In this document: positions 5,169 through 6,787 of the stretch, in pieces
How positions within the stretch are numbered: position 1 is the stretch's first letter
How the letters are laid out: each line of letters begins with the position of its first letter
From: Planctomycetaceae bacterium
Lineage (GTDB): Bacteria > Planctomycetota > Planctomycetia > Pirellulales > UBA1268
Direction: 5' to 3'
DNA: 6,787 bases
Assembly: GCA_003509235.1 (NCBI GenBank)
Contig: DONH01000123.1
Span: 1 to 6,787 of the forward strand
Notes under the pieces: model-generated
Told to the model about the DNA's origin: nothing
Seen by the model: only the letters and a program-made list of their open reading frames with translations
Databases searched by the model: none
Program-made: the position numbers and the translations under genes

Positions 5169-6752
5169 GTGATTCAACAAATGCGTTTAGACGGCGTTTC
5201 ACGTGCCTCTACGGTCATTGCATTTATTGTCCTTCTGATTGTTGTGCCTGCGGCCTGGGTGTACGCAGAAGGGAAGTATTCCAGTGGGTCTACACAGCCG
5301 AATATTATCTTGATATTAGTTGATGATCTCGGTTGGGCTGATCCAGGATTTCATGGTGGTGATGTGAGGCTCACACCAAACATTGATCAGTTTGCCCGAC
5401 AGGGCATGCAACTTAGTCAGTTTTGTATGACCCCAGTGTGTGCCACGTCACGCAGTGCGTTGTTAACAGGTCGTTACCCATTCCGCCAATGGATGGACTG
5501 GAGAAGTGAGGACTTCGGGAAACCGGATTACCTTGCACTGCTCGATATGCCATTGGCCACGCTTCCAGATGGTACGCCAACACGACGAATTCACGGGCTC
5601 GACCCACGTGAACGAACCCTGGCTGATGCTCTGAAAGAGGCTGGTTACACAACGGCCATGATTGGAAAGTGGCATCTTGGCGAGTGGTTGCCGGAACATC
5701 TTCCGTTCGCGCGGGGATTTGACCATCAATATGGCCACTACGGCTGGGGCATTGACTACAATTCGCACCTCATTCCGCATAATGCCCCACAGCCTTTGTG
5801 CGTCTTTGATTGGCACCGTGATCAGCAGCCTGTAATGGAAAGGGGCTATTCAACGGATTTGATTGCTGCTGAATCAATTCGACTCATGACGATTCATTCG
5901 AATAAATCAGATCCCTTTTTTCATTACGTAGCATTTAACGCAATTCATGGGCCGCTTGAGGAAATACCACGTCATTGTGATGTCTTTGATAAGCGGGCTG
6001 CAGCTATTAAGTGTCTTGATGATGCTGTCGGCCGCATGCTGAAAGCTGTTGACCAACTCGGTATTTCAGACGAGACGCTGGTTCTCTTTACAAATGATAA
6101 TGGTGGACTCACCGAAGAGGTCAATCGCCCCTGGCGAGGTACTAAAAATACAACGTTCGAGGGTGGTATTCGTGTGCCCTGTGTGCTTCGATGGCCTGGA
6201 GTCATTTCCTCGGGCTCAAGGTGTAACGAACTTATGCACGTCACGGATCTTTTTCCAACACTCGTTGCCGTTGGGGGTGGTTCGACGAACAAATCGTTGG
6301 CACTCGATGGATGGGATATGAGCCCTGTTGTTTTTGAAGGGAAGAAGAGTCCGCGGACGGAGATTCTCATTGAGGCCACCGGCAGTGTACGGCTCCCCTC
6401 CATACGCAGTGGCCAGTGGAAGCTTATTGGTGATGCCCTGTTTGATTTACAAAGTGATCCCGGGGAGCGCAACGATGTGTCGGAGTCATATCCGGAAATT
6501 GTGATTGAGCTACGAAACAGAATTCTTGCATTGTCAGCCGAGCGGCCTCCACTGGGAGAGTTCTCTCGAATCATGAATCCAGCTCTTCCGTATGTTTACG
6601 GGCAGGTTGAAAACACTTCAGTTCCAGAAAAGATACGATTCCATGTTGAACAGGCGCGGCGTGGTCAGCAACAGATATGGGAACCTGGAGAATATCCATG
6701 GCCTGCACCCCCTCGAAATGGTCAAATTACTTATGAGGGTGATGGTCGGTAG
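5169..6752 (+). CDS. Secreted arylsulfatase B-like sulfatase with atypical CATSR active-site motif
   Basis: A 527-residue sulfatase if read from the GTG at 5169, or 523 from the in-frame ATG at 5181. A weak AGG at 5157-5159 fits the GTG, while the ATG gives a tidier signal peptide (MRLDGVSR, hydrophobic core, cleavage near VYA). Core motifs, numbered from the GTG, are D52-D53 in VDDLGWAD; C91 in CATSR; GYTTAMIGKWH at 159-169 with K167 and H169; DYNSH at 196-200; HGP at 260-262; DNG at 310-312; and K326 followed by EGGIRVP at 331-337. The GFDHQYGHYGWGIDYNSH segment and the RGTK-EGG loop resemble arylsulfatase B (GalNAc-4-sulfatase) and its bacterial relatives. All metal and substrate residues appear intact, but the formylglycine signature C-x-P/A-x-R has Thr93 at its third position. 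It has about 60 residues beyond the usual C-terminus, rich in Trp, Pro and Arg. Substrate unknown. Confidence 0.93.
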   Translation: MIQQMRLDGVSRASTVIAFIVLLIVVPAAWVYAEGKYSSGSTQPNIILILVDDLGWADPGFHGGDVRLTPNIDQFARQGMQLSQFCMTPVCATSRSALLTGRYPFRQWMDWRSEDFGKPDYLALLDMPLATLPDGTPTRRIHGLDPRERTLADALKEAGYTTAMIGKWHLGEWLPEHLPFARGFDHQYGHYGWGIDYNSHLIPHNAPQPLCVFDWHRDQQPVMERGYSTDLIAAESIRLMTIHSNKSDPFFHYVAFNAIHGPLEEIPRHCDVFDKRAAAIKCLDDAVGRMLKAVDQLGISDETLVLFTNDNGGLTEEVNRPWRGTKNTTFEGGIRVPCVLRWPGVISSGSRCNELMHVTDLFPTLVAVGGGSTNKSLALDGWDMSPVVFEGKKSPRTEILIEATGSVRLPSIRSGQWKLIGDALFDLQSDPGERNDVSESYPEIVIELRNRILALSAERPPLGEFSRIMNPALPYVYGQVENTSVPEKIRFHVEQARRGQQQIWEPGEYPWPAPPRNGQITYEGDGR

Positions 6753-6772
6753 TATTGTGGGGAACTCGCACT

Positions 6773-6787
6773 AGAGGAGCCGATGGT
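6773..6787 (+). other. Possible ribosome binding site and start of a following plus-strand gene
   Basis: AGAGGAG at 6773-6779 is followed three bases later by an ATG at 6783-6785, two bases before the window ends. It lies 30 bases after the sulfatase stop codon, so a co-transcribed gene is possible. The spacing is short for a Shine-Dalgarno site and nothing of the protein can be read. Confidence 0.25.

Noticed and set aside
5972..6574. A 200-codon open frame on the minus strand opposite the plus-strand sulfatase
   Set aside because: It lies wholly inside a gene with every expected sulfatase motif. Its protein is Ser/Pro/Arg-rich with no recognisable domain, as expected of an antisense shadow.
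206..6752. Frameshift or pseudogene among the sulfatases
   Set aside because: All four frames run uninterrupted from signal peptide through the C-terminal region with the motifs in the correct order. The CATSR substitution alone is not evidence of decay.
1..6787. tRNA, rRNA, CRISPR array, insertion sequence, attachment site or riboswitch
   Set aside because: No periodic repeats, transposase motifs, terminal inverted repeats or recognisable RNA folds were seen. More than 90 percent of the window is sulfatase coding sequence.

Overview
The window holds four complete, secreted type I (formylglycine-dependent) sulfatases and almost nothing else. This density of diverse sulfatases, the Sec-type leader on each, the moderate base composition and the near absence of Shine-Dalgarno sites before three of the four genes suggest a polysaccharide-degrading Planctomycetota bacterium. 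Verrucomicrobiota or Lentisphaerota relatives are possible alternatives. This assignment is inference, because no taxonomic marker is present.

Layout. On the minus strand, in order of transcription, are a GlcNAc-6-sulfatase/mucin-desulfating-type sulfatase (4985 to 3288), a 152-bp gap, a second sulfatase with an unusual substrate-loop motif (3135 to 1633), a 14-bp gap, a third, arylsulfatase A/GALNS-like sulfatase (1618 to 206), a 108-bp gap, and the first 32 codons of an unrecognised gene that leaves the window (97 to 1). A 183-bp divergent intergenic region (4986-5168) separates this set from a plus-strand arylsulfatase B-like gene (5169-6752). A possible start of another plus-strand gene lies in the last five bases.

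How the genes may work together. The four proteins differ in metal-site and substrate-loop residues (DNG versus DQG, EGG-RVP versus ERG-HVP versus a DKR-type loop). They look like members of different sulfatase subfamilies rather than fresh duplicates. The simplest reading is a sulfatase locus that strips several differently placed sulfate esters from a complex sulfated glycan outside the cytoplasm. No glycoside hydrolase, transporter, regulator or formylglycine-generating enzyme is visible here, so the glycan cannot be named and cysteine activation must be supplied from elsewhere.

Most interesting signals. (1) Two sequence modules, TGTTTCAG and GACAGT(A)CGTGAAG, occur side by side upstream of both the 3288-4985 and 1633-3135 genes in swapped order, which suggests a shared cis element. 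(2) The plus-strand sulfatase carries Cys-Ala-Thr-Ser-Arg where the formylglycine signature normally has Pro or Ala at the third position. (3) The divergent intergenic region has a perfect 7-11-7 inverted repeat near its centre. (4) Two tight perfect hairpins lie inside the 3288-4985 coding sequence, and another lies at the junction between the last two minus-strand sulfatase genes.
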